Assembly (NCBI RefSeq): GCF_023073335.1 | Contig: NZ_JADPJG010000026.1 | Span: forward strand, 161,955-225,954 | Length of the DNA stretch: 64,000 bases | DNA from: Bradyrhizobium sp. 21 | GTDB lineage: Bacteria > Pseudomonadota > Alphaproteobacteria > Rhizobiales > Xanthobacteraceae | Direction of reading: 5' to 3' | Shown here: piece after piece, positions 1 to 9,375 of the stretch | Layout: each line of letters begins with the position of its first letter | Position numbering within the stretch: the stretch's first letter is position 1 | Translations under genes and position numbers: made by a program | The notes under the pieces: generated by a model | Told to the model about the DNA's origin: nothing | What the model saw: the letters and a program-made list of their open reading frames with translations, nothing else | Databases searched by the model: none

Positions 1-417
1 CTTCGCAGGGCGGGCAACCGTGAGCGAAAGACTTCGCGCACACGACCGGTGTGATCGGCGTACGGCAAAATCGTGTGGTCCTGGCGCCCGGGGTCTGTGC
101 GCCAAGTCTTGTGGTGATGTGTGCTGTCCAACCGGACCGCGCGCATCAGTCATCGGCAAGGCGACGGGGGCAATAGTGCATCGCTCCCCGGGGAGAGCGC
201 GACATAAGTCGTCAAACCGCTGCGCAGGGAAAGGCCGGATGTTTTGGCTTCACCTGTATGCCGCTGTGCAGATTTTCGTACCACAACTTCGCACAGTGGA
301 CCGTGGGTGCCAGCCGGCACCCGGCCTTCCCTGCGCCCTCTTTCATTCGAGGGTGACGCGACGAAGCAAAGCTCGGGCGAATTGCGCCGCGAGAATGCGA
401 AGGTGTGTCCGCGGGGT
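1..417. other. Intergenic region without a convincing gene
   Basis: Several short open frames cross this stretch on both strands, but none has a ribosome site, a signal peptide or a recognisable family, and their translations are arginine- and cysteine-rich in the way antisense or non-coding GC-rich DNA usually is. It leads directly into the palindrome at 418-507. I see nothing else in it. Confidence 0.6.
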
Positions 418-507
418 CGTAGGATGGGTAGAGCACTTGCGAAACCCATCATGCTTCCGCGCAAACAAAAGCGTGATGGGTTTCGCTCCCGCTCTACCCA
501 TCCTACG
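418..507. repeat. Nested palindromic intergenic repeat
   Basis: The outer arms 418-434 and 491-507 are perfect 17-base inverted repeats (GTAGGATGGGTAGAGC type). Inside them, 439-454 and 471-486 form a second inverted pair with one mismatch, around GCGAAACCCATCATGC. The whole could fold into a long cruciform. A relative with the same plan (outer GTAGGGTGGGCAAAG, inner GTGCCCACC) lies at 24325-24410. This is the form of REP or small MITE-like elements, which I associate with Bradyrhizobium intergenic DNA; the family assignment is inference. Confidence 0.8.
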
Positions 508-701
508 AACTGCCGCTGAAATTTCGATCTCGTGCCGGGACGCTGCGCATTTGCACAACCGTCATAGTCTCTAATGTCCACTAACCAATGCCCGACTTAA
601 AACCGTCACAATGACCCAATGGAACCCGCGCCCGCGCGCTCTTTACACGGCATTAAGCGCGGCTGCATTGGATGCGGCGGGAAAGTGCGTTGGGGACTGC
701 C

Positions 702-3164
702 ATGAGTGCCGTGAAGAAAGTGCCGGGAAAACCGGCCACCGAAATGTTTGACGACATCCCGGTGCTTCAGCGCAAATGGCGAGCCGCGTTGAAGCCGGGC
801 GACCGGCTGCCGCGCTATGAGGACGTGATGCTTGGCAGCCTTGGACGGCTCGCCGACCACATCGCGCTGCTGAAGAACGATGGTGCGCTCGAGCTGTCGC
901 GCAGCGGGCGTTACGTGCAGAAATGGCTCGGCGAGGAGCGCTGGGACATTCCCGTCTCCGAGCTCTCGCCCGATTGCGCCACGGCACTGTCGGAAGCGGT
1001 GGCGAGCGCGCTCCAGACCGGACGGCCGCACCAGGCGAGCGCGCATTGCGTGCGCGACGGCATGGTCAGGACCTACGATGTGCTGGCGCTGCCGACAGCC
1101 TCGCGCTGGGGCGCCACGCTGGTCGGCGCCTATATCAACGAACGCGGCGCGCAATACAATCTCCTGGACGCGATCTTCGCTTCGACCGACGACGCTGTGG
1201 TCTCGCTGGCGACGCTGCGCGACGCCGGTGGCAAGCCGTTCGATCTCCAGATCGTGCACCACAACAAGAGTGCGGGGCTGCTGCTGAAGGCGGAAGGCGC
1301 GGGCCTGTTGTGGCGCCGGATCGGCGAGGGAGACACGCTGCTGGCCTCGCTTGAGGTCATGGAATTCCTGCTCAAGGCCGTCGCCGGCGGTCGCGGCGAG
1401 CAGCTCGAGATCGAGAGCGACGGTCGGCATCTCCGGCTCAGCGCCACCGCGTTTGCCGATGTGGTCTCGCTGACGATCTCGGACGTCACCGTGTTGAAGC
1501 GGCGCGACGCCTCGTTCCGCCTGCTGTTCGACAACAACCCGATGCCGATGTGGGTGTTCGACGCCGAGACCAGGCAGTTTCTCAGCGTCAACGATGCCGC
1601 GGTCCAGCATTACGGCTACAGCCGCGCCACCTTCCTGCGCATGACGCTGCACGAGATCTGGCCGCAGGACGAGTGGGACAGCCATGCCGAGGCGCTCGAA
1701 CGCGTTGGCGACACCTATCACTCCTCGCGCAACTGGCGGCATCTGCGCGCCGACGGCAGCGAGATCGAGGTGCTCACCTTCGGCCGCCGCGTCGCCTTCG
1801 ACGACCGCGACGGCTATCTGGTCGCAGTTGTCGACATCACCGAGCGGCGCAAGGCCGAGGCGCGGATCGCCCACATGGCGCACCATGACGGGCTCACCGA
1901 TCTGCCAAATCGCGAATATTTCCAGGAGCGCCTGAAGCAGGCGCTCGACCAGGCCGCTGGAAAACGGGTCGGCGTGCTCTACATCGATCTCGACCTGTTC
2001 AAGAACATCAACGATTCCTTCGGCCATCCGGCGGGCGACCGCCTGCTGAAGCAAGTTGCCGAACGTCTGACCATTGCGGTCCGCGGCGCCAATCTCGCGG
2101 CCCGGCTCGGCGGCGACGAGTTCGCGGTGATCCTGGCAGCCGACGTCTCGCCCAACGAGGCCAGCGCCTGCGCGAGCTTGCTGATCGACATGCTGAAGGC
2201 GCCCTATGAGATCGATGGGCAGGAGATGGTGATCGGCGCCAGCATCGGCATCGCGCTGTCGCCGGGCGACGGCACGACGTCGGAAGAGTTGATGCGCAAC
2301 GCCGACATGGCGCTGTACCGGGCAAAGTCCGACGGTGGCGGCGTGCATCGTTTCTTCGAGCGCGAGATGGATCTGCAGGCGCAGAAGCGCCGCGGCATGG
2401 AGCTGGATCTGCGCCGCGCGTTCGCCAATGGCGAGTTCGAGCTGCACTACCAGCCGCTGGTGTCGATTGCCTCCGACCGCATCACCGGCTTCGAATCGCT
2501 GCTGCGCTGGCATCACCCCGACAAGGGCATGATCTCGCCGGCGGAATTCATTCCGGTCGCCGAGGACATCGGCCTGATCACCCAGCTCGGCGAGTGGGTG
2601 CTGCGCGAGGCCTGCGCCGAAGCCGTGAAATGGCCTGTCGACGTCAAGGTCGCGGTCAATCTGTCGCCGGCGCAATTCCGAAGCCGCAATCTGGTTCAGG
2701 TCGTGATCTCGGCGCTGGCGCAGTCCGGCCTGTCGCCGAAGCGGCTCGAGCTCGAGATCACCGAGTCGATTTTCCTGGCCGAGACCGACGCCAACCTCGC
2801 CATTCTGCATCAATTGCGCGAGCTCGGCGTCAGCATCTCGATGGATGATTTCGGCACCGGCTATTCCAGCCTCAGCTACTTGCGCAGCTTTCCCTTCGAC
2901 AAGATCAAGATCGACCGCTCCTTCGTCAAGGATCTGGCGCTGCGGCCCGATTGCGACGCGATCGTGCGCGCGATCTCCGGCCTCGGCCGCAGTCTCAACA
3001 TCACCACGACCGCAGAAGGCGTCGAAACGGAGGATCAGCTCGATTGGCTGCGCGCCGAAGGCTGCAATGAGGTGCAGGGCTTTCTGTTCAGCGCGGCGCG
3101 GCCCGCCGCCGAGATCGCAAAGCTGCTCGCCGATTTCGGCCAGCGCGCCTCACGGGCGGCGTAG
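702..3164 (+). CDS. PAS-GGDEF-EAL bifunctional c-di-GMP enzyme
   Basis: An 820-residue cytoplasmic protein predicted to make and/or degrade cyclic di-GMP. After a poorly conserved N-terminal sensory region (1-270) comes a PAS domain (about 272-392), a GGDEF domain (about 398-555) with intact GGDEF at 470-474, and an EAL domain (about 565-805). The EAL domain keeps the usual catalytic set: Glu in the ExL position (here ESL), VNLSPAQF, the ELEITES glutamate, DDFGTGYSS, KID, EGVET and VQGF. The allosteric RxxD I-site five residues before GGDEF reads RGAN, so product inhibition may be absent. There is no transmembrane segment. I chose ATG 702, preceded by GGGGAC, over ATG 672, which has no ribosome site. 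The 3' end overlaps the convergent hydrolase gene by 15 bases. Confidence 0.93.
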   Translation: MSAVKKVPGKPATEMFDDIPVLQRKWRAALKPGDRLPRYEDVMLGSLGRLADHIALLKNDGALELSRSGRYVQKWLGEERWDIPVSELSPDCATALSEAVASALQTGRPHQASAHCVRDGMVRTYDVLALPTASRWGATLVGAYINERGAQYNLLDAIFASTDDAVVSLATLRDAGGKPFDLQIVHHNKSAGLLLKAEGAGLLWRRIGEGDTLLASLEVMEFLLKAVAGGRGEQLEIESDGRHLRLSATAFADVVSLTISDVTVLKRRDASFRLLFDNNPMPMWVFDAETRQFLSVNDAAVQHYGYSRATFLRMTLHEIWPQDEWDSHAEALERVGDTYHSSRNWRHLRADGSEIEVLTFGRRVAFDDRDGYLVAVVDITERRKAEARIAHMAHHDGLTDLPNREYFQERLKQALDQAAGKRVGVLYIDLDLFKNINDSFGHPAGDRLLKQVAERLTIAVRGANLAARLGGDEFAVILAADVSPNEASACASLLIDMLKAPYEIDGQEMVIGASIGIALSPGDGTTSEELMRNADMALYRAKSDGGGVHRFFEREMDLQAQKRRGMELDLRRAFANGEFELHYQPLVSIASDRITGFESLLRWHHPDKGMISPAEFIPVAEDIGLITQLGEWVLREACAEAVKWPVDVKVAVNLSPAQFRSRNLVQVVISALAQSGLSPKRLELEITESIFLAETDANLAILHQLRELGVSISMDDFGTGYSSLSYLRSFPFDKIKIDRSFVKDLALRPDCDAIVRAISGLGRSLNITTTAEGVETEDQLDWLRAEGCNEVQGFLFSAARPAAEIAKLLADFGQRASRAA

Positions 3165-4418
3165 CTCGGGCGGATAGCAGTCGTAGACCAGCGCTTTGAA
3201 GGCGGGGGTGATGCGGCTGCGCTCGTTCTGGGTCTGCTGCATCAGCAGGTAGACCATGTCGAGCTTGGGATCGACGCCGAAATAGGTGCCGCTGCCACTG
3301 TCCCATTTCAACTCGCCGAGCGAGCCCGGCGGCGGTGGTTTCGCGTTGCCGGGATCGGTGCGCACACCAATGCCGTAGCCATAGCCGAAGCCGTCGCCGG
3401 GGAAATAGAAGTAATCGCGCCCCACACCCGAGCCGGGGCCGACGTGGTCGGTCGTCATCGCCCTGAAGGCCGCCGGGCTCAGATAGCGCTTGCCCTCGAA
3501 CTCGCCACCGTTGAGGAGCATCTGCGAAAAGCGCTGATAGTCGGTGATGGTCGAGAGCAGCCCGCCGCCGCCGGATTCCCATTCGGGATGGGCGAGACGG
3601 TCGCGCTCGCCGGCGAGCAGGACCGGGTCGTTCGGCAGCGGCCGCGCCATCCGCGCACGCTCTTCCGGGGTCTTCAGCACGAATTTCGTGCTGCTCATGC
3701 CGAGCGGATCGAGAATGCGTTGCTTGAGGAATTCGTACAGCGTCTGTCCCGAGATGATCTCGATCACGGCGCCGAGCACGTCGGTGGAATGGCCGTAGCG
3801 CCACAATGTCCCGGGCTGACGCGTCAGCGGCAACTCGGCGATGCGGTCGGCGAATTGTCTGTTGTTGAACGGGCCGTCGAAAATATTGGCGGCCGAGTAA
3901 ACCTCCATCACCCATGGGGCGCCGATATAATCGTAGCTGATGCCCGAGGTGTGCCGCAGCAGATCCTCGATGTTGACGGGGCGGACCGGCGGCTCGAGCT
4001 CGACCGTCGTTGGGCCGCCGGGCTTGGTGGTCTCGATGCCCACCTTGGTGCCGGCAAAGAGCGGGATGTATTTCGAAACGGGGTCGGTGAGCGCGAGCTT
4101 GCCCTCGTCGATCAGCATCATCGCGCTAAGGCACGTGACCGGCTTGGTCATCGAGTGGATGGCGAAGATCGTATCGGGCGCCATCGCGAGGCCCGTCCTG
4201 GTGTCGCGCGCGCCAAACGTCTTCAGATAGACCGGTTGGCCGTGCTGCTGAATCAGGACCACGGCGCCCGGCAGCCGGCCGCTCGTCACCTCGTCGGTGA
4301 AATACGCGGTGATGCGATCGAGCCCACCCGGCGACGGGGCAGGGATGTCGGCGGCGCGGCTTCGCGCGATCGTGCCGGCCAGCAGCGCGGCTCCGACCAG
4401 AAATTCACGGCGCTTCAT
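3150..4418 (-). CDS. Tat-exported serine hydrolase, beta-lactamase/esterase family
   Basis: A 422-residue member of the class C beta-lactamase/DD-peptidase-like (PF00144) family. The catalytic SxxK motif is SMTK and the second motif is a YxxS-type (YGHS) instead of the classic YxN, which fits the esterase-like branch more than true beta-lactamases. The N-terminus is a twin-arginine signal (KRREFLVGAALLAG), so the enzyme is probably exported folded to the periplasm. Start ATG 4418 has a strong GGAGGAAG ribosome site just upstream; a longer frame to 4445 would bury the Tat motif. Substrate unknown. It stands alone, convergent with the PAS-GGDEF-EAL gene. Confidence 0.87.
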   Translation of the reverse strand: MKRREFLVGAALLAGTIARSRAADIPAPSPGGLDRITAYFTDEVTSGRLPGAVVLIQQHGQPVYLKTFGARDTRTGLAMAPDTIFAIHSMTKPVTCLSAMMLIDEGKLALTDPVSKYIPLFAGTKVGIETTKPGGPTTVELEPPVRPVNIEDLLRHTSGISYDYIGAPWVMEVYSAANIFDGPFNNRQFADRIAELPLTRQPGTLWRYGHSTDVLGAVIEIISGQTLYEFLKQRILDPLGMSSTKFVLKTPEERARMARPLPNDPVLLAGERDRLAHPEWESGGGGLLSTITDYQRFSQMLLNGGEFEGKRYLSPAAFRAMTTDHVGPGSGVGRDYFYFPGDGFGYGYGIGVRTDPGNAKPPPPGSLGELKWDSGSGTYFGVDPKLDMVYLLMQQTQNERSRITPAFKALVYDCYPPELRRP

Positions 4419-4481
4419 CCGGGCTTCCTCCCTGGCCGGGAACAAAGCCGCAAGACGTCCGAGGCGTCAACAAGACTTCGA

Positions 4482-5045
4482 TTAAAATCGCGTCACGATG
4501 TCAGACAGCACCGGTCGCGGGCGGTCCTCGCTGGGTCTGGTCGGCGTGCCGATATGGACGAAGCCGGCCAGCTTCTCGTCCGGCTTGAGGCCGAGGCCAT
4601 CGAGCACGTCGCGATCGAACGAGAACCAGCCGGTCAGCCAGCAGGCGCCGTAACCGAGCGCGGTCGCGGCCGTGACGATGTTCATGACGCTGGCGCCCGC
4701 CGACAATTCCTGCTCGAAGGCCGGCACCTTGGGGTGCGGCTTGGTGAAGCTGACGATGCCGATCACCAGCGGCGCATCGGTGAGACGCTTGCGCTCGGTC
4801 TCGACATCGGCCGCCGGAGCGCCCGGGTTCTTGCGGGCAAACACCTTCGCGATCACCTCGCCGGCGCGCTGACGCGCTTCGCCTTCGAAGATGATGAAGC
4901 GCCAGGGCGCAAGCTTGCCATGGTCGGGCACGCGCGCGCCGATGGTGAGGATGGTCTCGAGCTCGGCCGGGGAGGGGCCAGGGCCGGACATCTCGCGCGG
5001 CTTGACCGAGCGGCGGGTCTTCAGGAGTTCGATGGCGTCGGGCAC
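4482..5045 (-). CDS. Nitroreductase family protein (YdjA-like)
   Basis: A 187-residue FMN-dependent nitroreductase-family protein. It has the N-terminal RRSV(K) segment that binds FMN phosphate (residues 11-14), the PDHGKLAPWRF segment typical of the small YdjA-type subgroup, and the central YGACWLTGW region. Family members reduce nitro compounds or quinones with NAD(P)H as homodimers; the physiological substrate here is unknown. It lies 63 bases upstream of the serine hydrolase start and on the same strand, so the two may be co-transcribed. Confidence 0.88.
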   Translation of the reverse strand: MPDAIELLKTRRSVKPREMSGPGPSPAELETILTIGARVPDHGKLAPWRFIIFEGEARQRAGEVIAKVFARKNPGAPAADVETERKRLTDAPLVIGIVSFTKPHPKVPAFEQELSAGASVMNIVTAATALGYGACWLTGWFSFDRDVLDGLGLKPDEKLAGFVHIGTPTRPSEDRPRPVLSDIVTRF

Positions 5046-5125
5046 GGGGAATTCCTTGTGAGCTATTGTCCTGTCGGAGATAGGGCTGGCCGAAGGTGAT
5101 TGAAAGGGATTTTAGAGGGATTATG

Positions 5126-5171
5126 AGGACCGGTCCTGCGCCTGTCGGAAAGTTTGGTCCCAGGTTGGGAC
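5126..5171 (+). promoter_or_regulatory. Two palindromes upstream of higBA, candidate HigA operators
   Basis: A perfect 12-base palindrome AGGACCGGTCCT lies at 5126-5137, and a second inverted repeat, GTCCCA-GGT-TGGGAC, at 5157-5171. Both are in the 144-base gap before higB, the second only 18 bases from its start codon. HigA-type antitoxins repress their own operon by binding palindromes at the promoter, so these are plausible operators. I cannot place a convincing -35/-10 pair. Confidence 0.5.
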
Positions 5172-5189
5172 TATGTTAAGATGGCTTGA

Positions 5190-5492
5190 ATGAGGATCAT
5201 AGCGCTGAGCACTGTCAAAGCGTTTCTCAATCGGGGCGGCGATGTTTCCGATGCCCGTGAGCCCTTGATGGCCTGGTTCCGGCAGGTGAAGCGGGCTGAT
5301 TGGGCGAGGCCCGCTGATGTCAAAAGAGACGTCCGCAGCGCCAGCATCCTCAGGGACGGTCGTGTCGTCTTCAATGTCGCCGGCAACAAATATCGCGTCG
5401 TGGTCTGGATCAACTATCCATACCGTGTGGTCTATATTCGCTTTGTCGGGACGCATCGGCAATACGACGTGATCGATGCGCAAACCGTTTAG
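5190..5492 (+). CDS. higB: HigB-type mRNA interferase toxin
   Basis: A 100-residue toxin of the HigB (RelE/ParE superfamily) type. The C-terminal half shows the typical strands VFNVAGNKYRVVVWINYPYR and VYIRFVGTHRQYDVID, including the conserved HxxYD ending of HigB proteins. Known relatives cut translated mRNA at the ribosome. It precedes its antitoxin, the usual higBA order and the reverse of most type II systems. Seven bases separate its stop from the higA start. Expression is probably autorepressed through the palindromes just upstream. Confidence 0.9.
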   Translation: MRIIALSTVKAFLNRGGDVSDAREPLMAWFRQVKRADWARPADVKRDVRSASILRDGRVVFNVAGNKYRVVVWINYPYRVVYIRFVGTHRQYDVIDAQTV

Positions 5493-5499
5493 AAGGTCG

Positions 5500-5874
5500 A
5501 TGATGGAAATCGCGCCAATCAAGTCCAACCGTGACTATCGCCGCGTTCTCAAGGAGATCGAGACATTGATGAGCGCACGGCGTAACTCGCCTGAGGGCGA
5601 TCGGCTAGACGTGCTCGTGACGCTGGTGGAGGCGTGGGAACGGAAGCACTACCGGCTGGATCTTCCGGACCCGGTCGAGGCGATCAAATATCATATGGAG
5701 CAGAGCGGCTTGCAGCCGAAGGACTTGATTCCCTTTATCGGCAGCCGCAACCGGGTTCACGAAGTGCTCAACGGTCGGCGCGAACTGACGCTGAGCATGA
5801 TCAGACGGCTGCATGAGGGACTCGGCATTCCCGCCGAATCCCTCATCAAAATCGGGGCGGATAAGGCCGCCTGA
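5500..5874 (+). CDS. higA: HigA-type antitoxin, XRE helix-turn-helix
   Basis: A 124-residue antitoxin. The N-terminal half (about 1-60) is the HigA-specific region (IKSNRDYRRVLKEIE...LVTLVEAWE); the C-terminal half is a helix-turn-helix (MEQSGLQPKDLIPFIGSRNRVHEVLNG about 64-90). It should neutralise HigB and repress the operon. ATG 5500 or the adjacent ATG 5503 is the likely start, with AGAAGG just before. Its 3' end lies 7 bases from the convergent thrS stop, so readthrough of one would be antisense to the other. Confidence 0.9.
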   Translation: MMEIAPIKSNRDYRRVLKEIETLMSARRNSPEGDRLDVLVTLVEAWERKHYRLDLPDPVEAIKYHMEQSGLQPKDLIPFIGSRNRVHEVLNGRRELTLSMIRRLHEGLGIPAESLIKIGADKAA

Positions 5875-5881
5875 ACGTCCG

Positions 5882-7924
5882 TCAGACCGCATCACGAGCC
5901 CGCCGGACATCCGGCGGAGTCGCTTCATCGACGAGGGCGGCGAGCGCCTCCACCGTCGTCATCACCTTCTGGCCGTCGCTGCCGAGGCGGCGGACGGAGA
6001 CCGACTGCGTCTCGGCCTCCTTCTTGCCGCATACGAGCAGCGCGGGGATCTTGGCCAGCGAATGCTCGCGGACCTTGTAGTTGATCTTCTCGTTGCGCAG
6101 GTCGATCTCGGCCCGGAGCCCCGCGCGCCGGACCTGCTCCAGCACCTGCTTGGCATATTCGTCGGCCTCCGACGTGATGGTGGTGACCACCACCTGCACC
6201 GGCGACAGCCAGAGCGGGAAGTTGCCGGCATAGTGCTCGATCAGGATGCCGATGAAACGCTCCATCGACCCGCAGATCGCGCGATGCACCATCACCGGCG
6301 GCTTCTTGCCGCTGTCATGGTCGATGTAGAACGCGCCGAACCGTTCCGGCAGGTTGAAGTCGACCTGCGTGGTGCCGCACTGCCAGTCGCGGCCGATGGC
6401 ATCGCGCAGCACATATTCGAATTTCGGCCCGTAGAAGGCGCCTTCGCCGGGATTGATCTCGGTCTTGATGTGACTGTTCTGAGCCTGGATCTGGCTCAGC
6501 ACAGTGGCCATCACGCGCTCGGCGTGATCCCACATCGCATCGGTGCCGACGCGTTTCTCCGGCCGGGTCGACAGCTTCACGGTGAGATCGCCGGTGAAGC
6601 CGAAATCGGCATAGGTCGACAGGATCAGCTCGTTGATCTTCAGGCATTCGTCGGCGAGCTGGTCCTCCATGCAGAAGATGTGCGCGTCGTCCTGGGTAAA
6701 GCCGCGCACGCGCATCAGGCCGTGCATGGCGCCTGATGGCTCGTAGCGATGCACCACGCCGAACTCGGCGAGGCGCAGCGGCAGGTCGCGGTAGCTCTTC
6801 AGGCCATGCTTGAAGATCTGCACGTGACCGGGGCAGTTCATCGGCTTGAGCGCAAACCAGCGCTTGTCCTCGGCTTCGTCGCCGGCCGACTGCGCCGCGA
6901 ACATGTTCTCGCGATACCAGCCCCAATGTCCGGAGGTTTCCCACAGCGACTTGTCGAGGATCTGCGGCGCGTTGACCTCGCTGTAATCGCCGCTCAGGCG
7001 TCGCCGCATATAGGCGATGAGCTGCTGGAAGATGGTCCAGCCCTTGGCGTGCCAGAACACGACGCCCGGACCTTCCTCCTGGAAGTGGAAGAGGTCGAGC
7101 TCGCGCCCGAGCTTGCGATGATCGCGCTTTTCGGCTTCCTCGATCTGCTTGAGATAAGCATCGAGGTCCTCCTGCTTGGCGAAGGCCGTGCCGTAGATGC
7201 GGGTCAGCATCGGGTTGTTGCTGTCGCCGCGCCAATAGGCGCCGGCCACCTTCATCAGCTTGAAGGCATTGCCGACCTTGCCGGTCGAGGTCATGTGCGG
7301 GCCGCGGCAGAGATCGAACCAGTCACCCTGGTAGTAGATCTTGATCGGCTCGTTGCCGGGAATGGCGTCGACCAGCTCGACCTTGAACGCCTCGCCCTTG
7401 TCGCGGAACACCTGCTTGGTCTTCTCGCGGTCCCAGACTTCCTTCGTGAAAGGCTTGTCGCGCGCGATGAGCTCGCGCATCTTCTTCTCGATCGCGGCAA
7501 AGTCTTCCGGGGTGAACGGCTCATTGCGGAAGAAATCGTAGTAGAAGCCGTTCTCGATCACGGGACCGATGGTGACCTGGGTGCCCGGCCACAGCGATTG
7601 CACGGCTTCGGCCAGCACGTGGGCGCAGTCGTGGCGGATCAGCTCGAGCGCGCGCGGATCGTCGCGGTTGATCAGCTCGAGCTTGGCATCGGCTTCGATG
7701 GGGTCGTCGAGGTCGGCGACCACGCCGTCCAGCGCCATCGCGACCGTGCGCTTGGCCAGCGACGGCGAGATGCCCTTGGCGATCTCGAGGCCGGTGATGC
7801 TCTTGGGGTATTCGCGCCGGGCGCCGTCAGGAAAGGTGAGGGTGATTTTTTCCGGAGTGGTCGCAGGCTTCAGATTGCTGAGGCTGTATTGGAAGCCGGA
7901 TTCGGACTTGCGGTCGTCGGTCAT
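5882..7924 (-). CDS. thrS: Threonyl-tRNA synthetase
   Basis: A 680-residue class II aminoacyl-tRNA synthetase that charges tRNA-Thr. Domain order is standard: TGS (about 18-80, ITLTFPDG...), the editing domain with HDCAHVLAEAVQ, the catalytic core with zinc-ligand region MNCPGHVQIF, motif 2 around VHRYEPSGAMHGLMRVRGF, motif 3 around PVMVHRAICGSMERFIGIL, and a C-terminal anticodon-binding domain. Length matches full-size bacterial ThrRS. Start ATG 7924 has an AGGAG site; a longer frame to 8053 encodes nothing conserved. Confidence 0.98.
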   Translation of the reverse strand: MTDDRKSESGFQYSLSNLKPATTPEKITLTFPDGARREYPKSITGLEIAKGISPSLAKRTVAMALDGVVADLDDPIEADAKLELINRDDPRALELIRHDCAHVLAEAVQSLWPGTQVTIGPVIENGFYYDFFRNEPFTPEDFAAIEKKMRELIARDKPFTKEVWDREKTKQVFRDKGEAFKVELVDAIPGNEPIKIYYQGDWFDLCRGPHMTSTGKVGNAFKLMKVAGAYWRGDSNNPMLTRIYGTAFAKQEDLDAYLKQIEEAEKRDHRKLGRELDLFHFQEEGPGVVFWHAKGWTIFQQLIAYMRRRLSGDYSEVNAPQILDKSLWETSGHWGWYRENMFAAQSAGDEAEDKRWFALKPMNCPGHVQIFKHGLKSYRDLPLRLAEFGVVHRYEPSGAMHGLMRVRGFTQDDAHIFCMEDQLADECLKINELILSTYADFGFTGDLTVKLSTRPEKRVGTDAMWDHAERVMATVLSQIQAQNSHIKTEINPGEGAFYGPKFEYVLRDAIGRDWQCGTTQVDFNLPERFGAFYIDHDSGKKPPVMVHRAICGSMERFIGILIEHYAGNFPLWLSPVQVVVTTITSEADEYAKQVLEQVRRAGLRAEIDLRNEKINYKVREHSLAKIPALLVCGKKEAETQSVSVRRLGSDGQKVMTTVEALAALVDEATPPDVRRARDAV

Positions 7925-8110
7925 TGCTTTTCTCCTGAGGCTCACTCCTGCGAACGAGCGCAGGTAAGCGGGAACGAGCGATATATCAGGCGATTCGGCC
8001 TGCGCAATCGGGCATTTCCAAGAAAGTGGCGCGCAAAAGCCGCGACGCGGCACGAACTATTCCGGGCAACGCCCTTTAACTCGTGGCAAGTGGGCTCTAC
8101 ATGCGCTTGC

Positions 8111-9283
8111 ATGGAAAATGCACGCGCAGGCCGTTTCGCGCCAACCGCCTTGATGCTCGGCAATCTCGTCACCGGCTGCTCGGTGCTGGCCCCGGCGGGC
8201 ATGCTGCCGGAATTGGCGACGGGGCTCGACGTCAGCATTCACGCGGCCGCGCTCCTGATCACCTTCGGCGCCATCACCCTGTGCATCGGCTCGCCGCTGA
8301 CGGCCTGGCTGACCAGCAGTATCGAGCGCCGCACGCTGCTGACCACCACGCTGGCGGTGCTCGCTCTTGGCGATCTCGCCTCGGCCTTTGCGCCCGGCTA
8401 TGCGAGCCTCCTCTTCATCCGTCTGGTGATGCTCGCGGTCGGCGCGCTCTACACGCCTCAGGCCGCCGGCACGGCGGCGCTGATCGTGCCGGCCGAGCGA
8501 CGCGGCAGCACGATCGCCTATATCTTTCTCGGCTGGTCGCTCGCTGCGGCCGTCGGCCTGCCGCTGATCACCTTCATCGCCAGCCGCTATGGCTGGCGCG
8601 CGGCCTATGGCGCCATCGGCGTGCTCGGCTGTGTCAGCTTCCTGTTGTTGCTGATGCGGCTGCCGACGGGCTTGAAAGGCACGCAGGTGGACCTGAAGAC
8701 CTGGAGCGCGGTTGGCCGCAGCAGGGCTATCCTGCTGCTGCTCGCGATCACGATGCTGCAAATGTCCGGGCAGTTCATGGTGTTCACCTTCATGGGCCCG
8801 CTGCTGAAGAAGCTGACCGGCGCAGGTCCCGATGCGATCGGCATGGTGTTCGCTCTCTATGGCGTCTGCGGCTTCCTCGGCGTTGTCATCGCAACCCGCA
8901 TCGTCGACACCTCGGGACCGTATCGCACCTCGCTGCTGTTCACCTGTCTGCTGCTGGCAGGGATGACGGGCTGGGCGCTCGGCGCCGGCACCCTCGTGTT
9001 GATGGCGGGTGCCGTCGCGATCTGGGGACTGGGCTTTGCCTCGACCAATTCGATGCAGCAGGTGCGGCTGGTCGCGGCCGCGCCACAACTTGCATCGGCG
9101 ACCGTCGCCCTCAACACCTCCGTCCTCTATATCGGCCAGGCGGTCGGCTCCGCGATCGGCGGATTGCTGTTTGCCCGAGAGCTCCTGCATACGCTCGGCT
9201 TCGTCGCGGTCGGTTTCGTCGTGCTGGCGCTGATCCTGGTGGTCCTGACCCGGCCCCGGCCGGCAACTGCCGTCCCGGCCTGA
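8111..9283 (+). CDS. MFS transporter, DHA1/arabinose-efflux-like
   Basis: A 390-residue inner-membrane protein with about 12 hydrophobic helices (for example GNLVTGCSVLAPAGMLPEL at 15-33) and the central loop expected of a major facilitator carrier of the 12-TM drug/sugar efflux type (COG2814). Substrate cannot be read from sequence. ATG 8111 is taken as the start; there is an in-frame GTG at 8090 and the ribosome site is weak. It is divergent from thrS across about 185 bases. The frame stays open far upstream because it runs antisense to thrS. Confidence 0.85.
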   Translation: MENARAGRFAPTALMLGNLVTGCSVLAPAGMLPELATGLDVSIHAAALLITFGAITLCIGSPLTAWLTSSIERRTLLTTTLAVLALGDLASAFAPGYASLLFIRLVMLAVGALYTPQAAGTAALIVPAERRGSTIAYIFLGWSLAAAVGLPLITFIASRYGWRAAYGAIGVLGCVSFLLLLMRLPTGLKGTQVDLKTWSAVGRSRAILLLLAITMLQMSGQFMVFTFMGPLLKKLTGAGPDAIGMVFALYGVCGFLGVVIATRIVDTSGPYRTSLLFTCLLLAGMTGWALGAGTLVLMAGAVAIWGLGFASTNSMQQVRLVAAAPQLASATVALNTSVLYIGQAVGSAIGGLLFARELLHTLGFVAVGFVVLALILVVLTRPRPATAVPA

Positions 9284-9375
9284 GAGGAAGCGTTTTCCTG
9301 AGCGCAAGGCGCTTGGCAAACCGCGCGCCGGAGCGCTAGAAGGCGAGGCATGGGGACCAAAGAGAGTTGACTGAG

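Noticed and set aside
606..2813. A 735-codon open frame antisense to the PAS-GGDEF-EAL gene
   Set aside because: It is the complement of a high-GC gene; its translation has no recognisable domain, while the plus strand carries complete GGDEF and EAL motifs.
6749..8110. Long upstream extension of the MFS frame
   Set aside because: It runs antisense to thrS and encodes no conserved residues; the carrier's helices begin after 8111.
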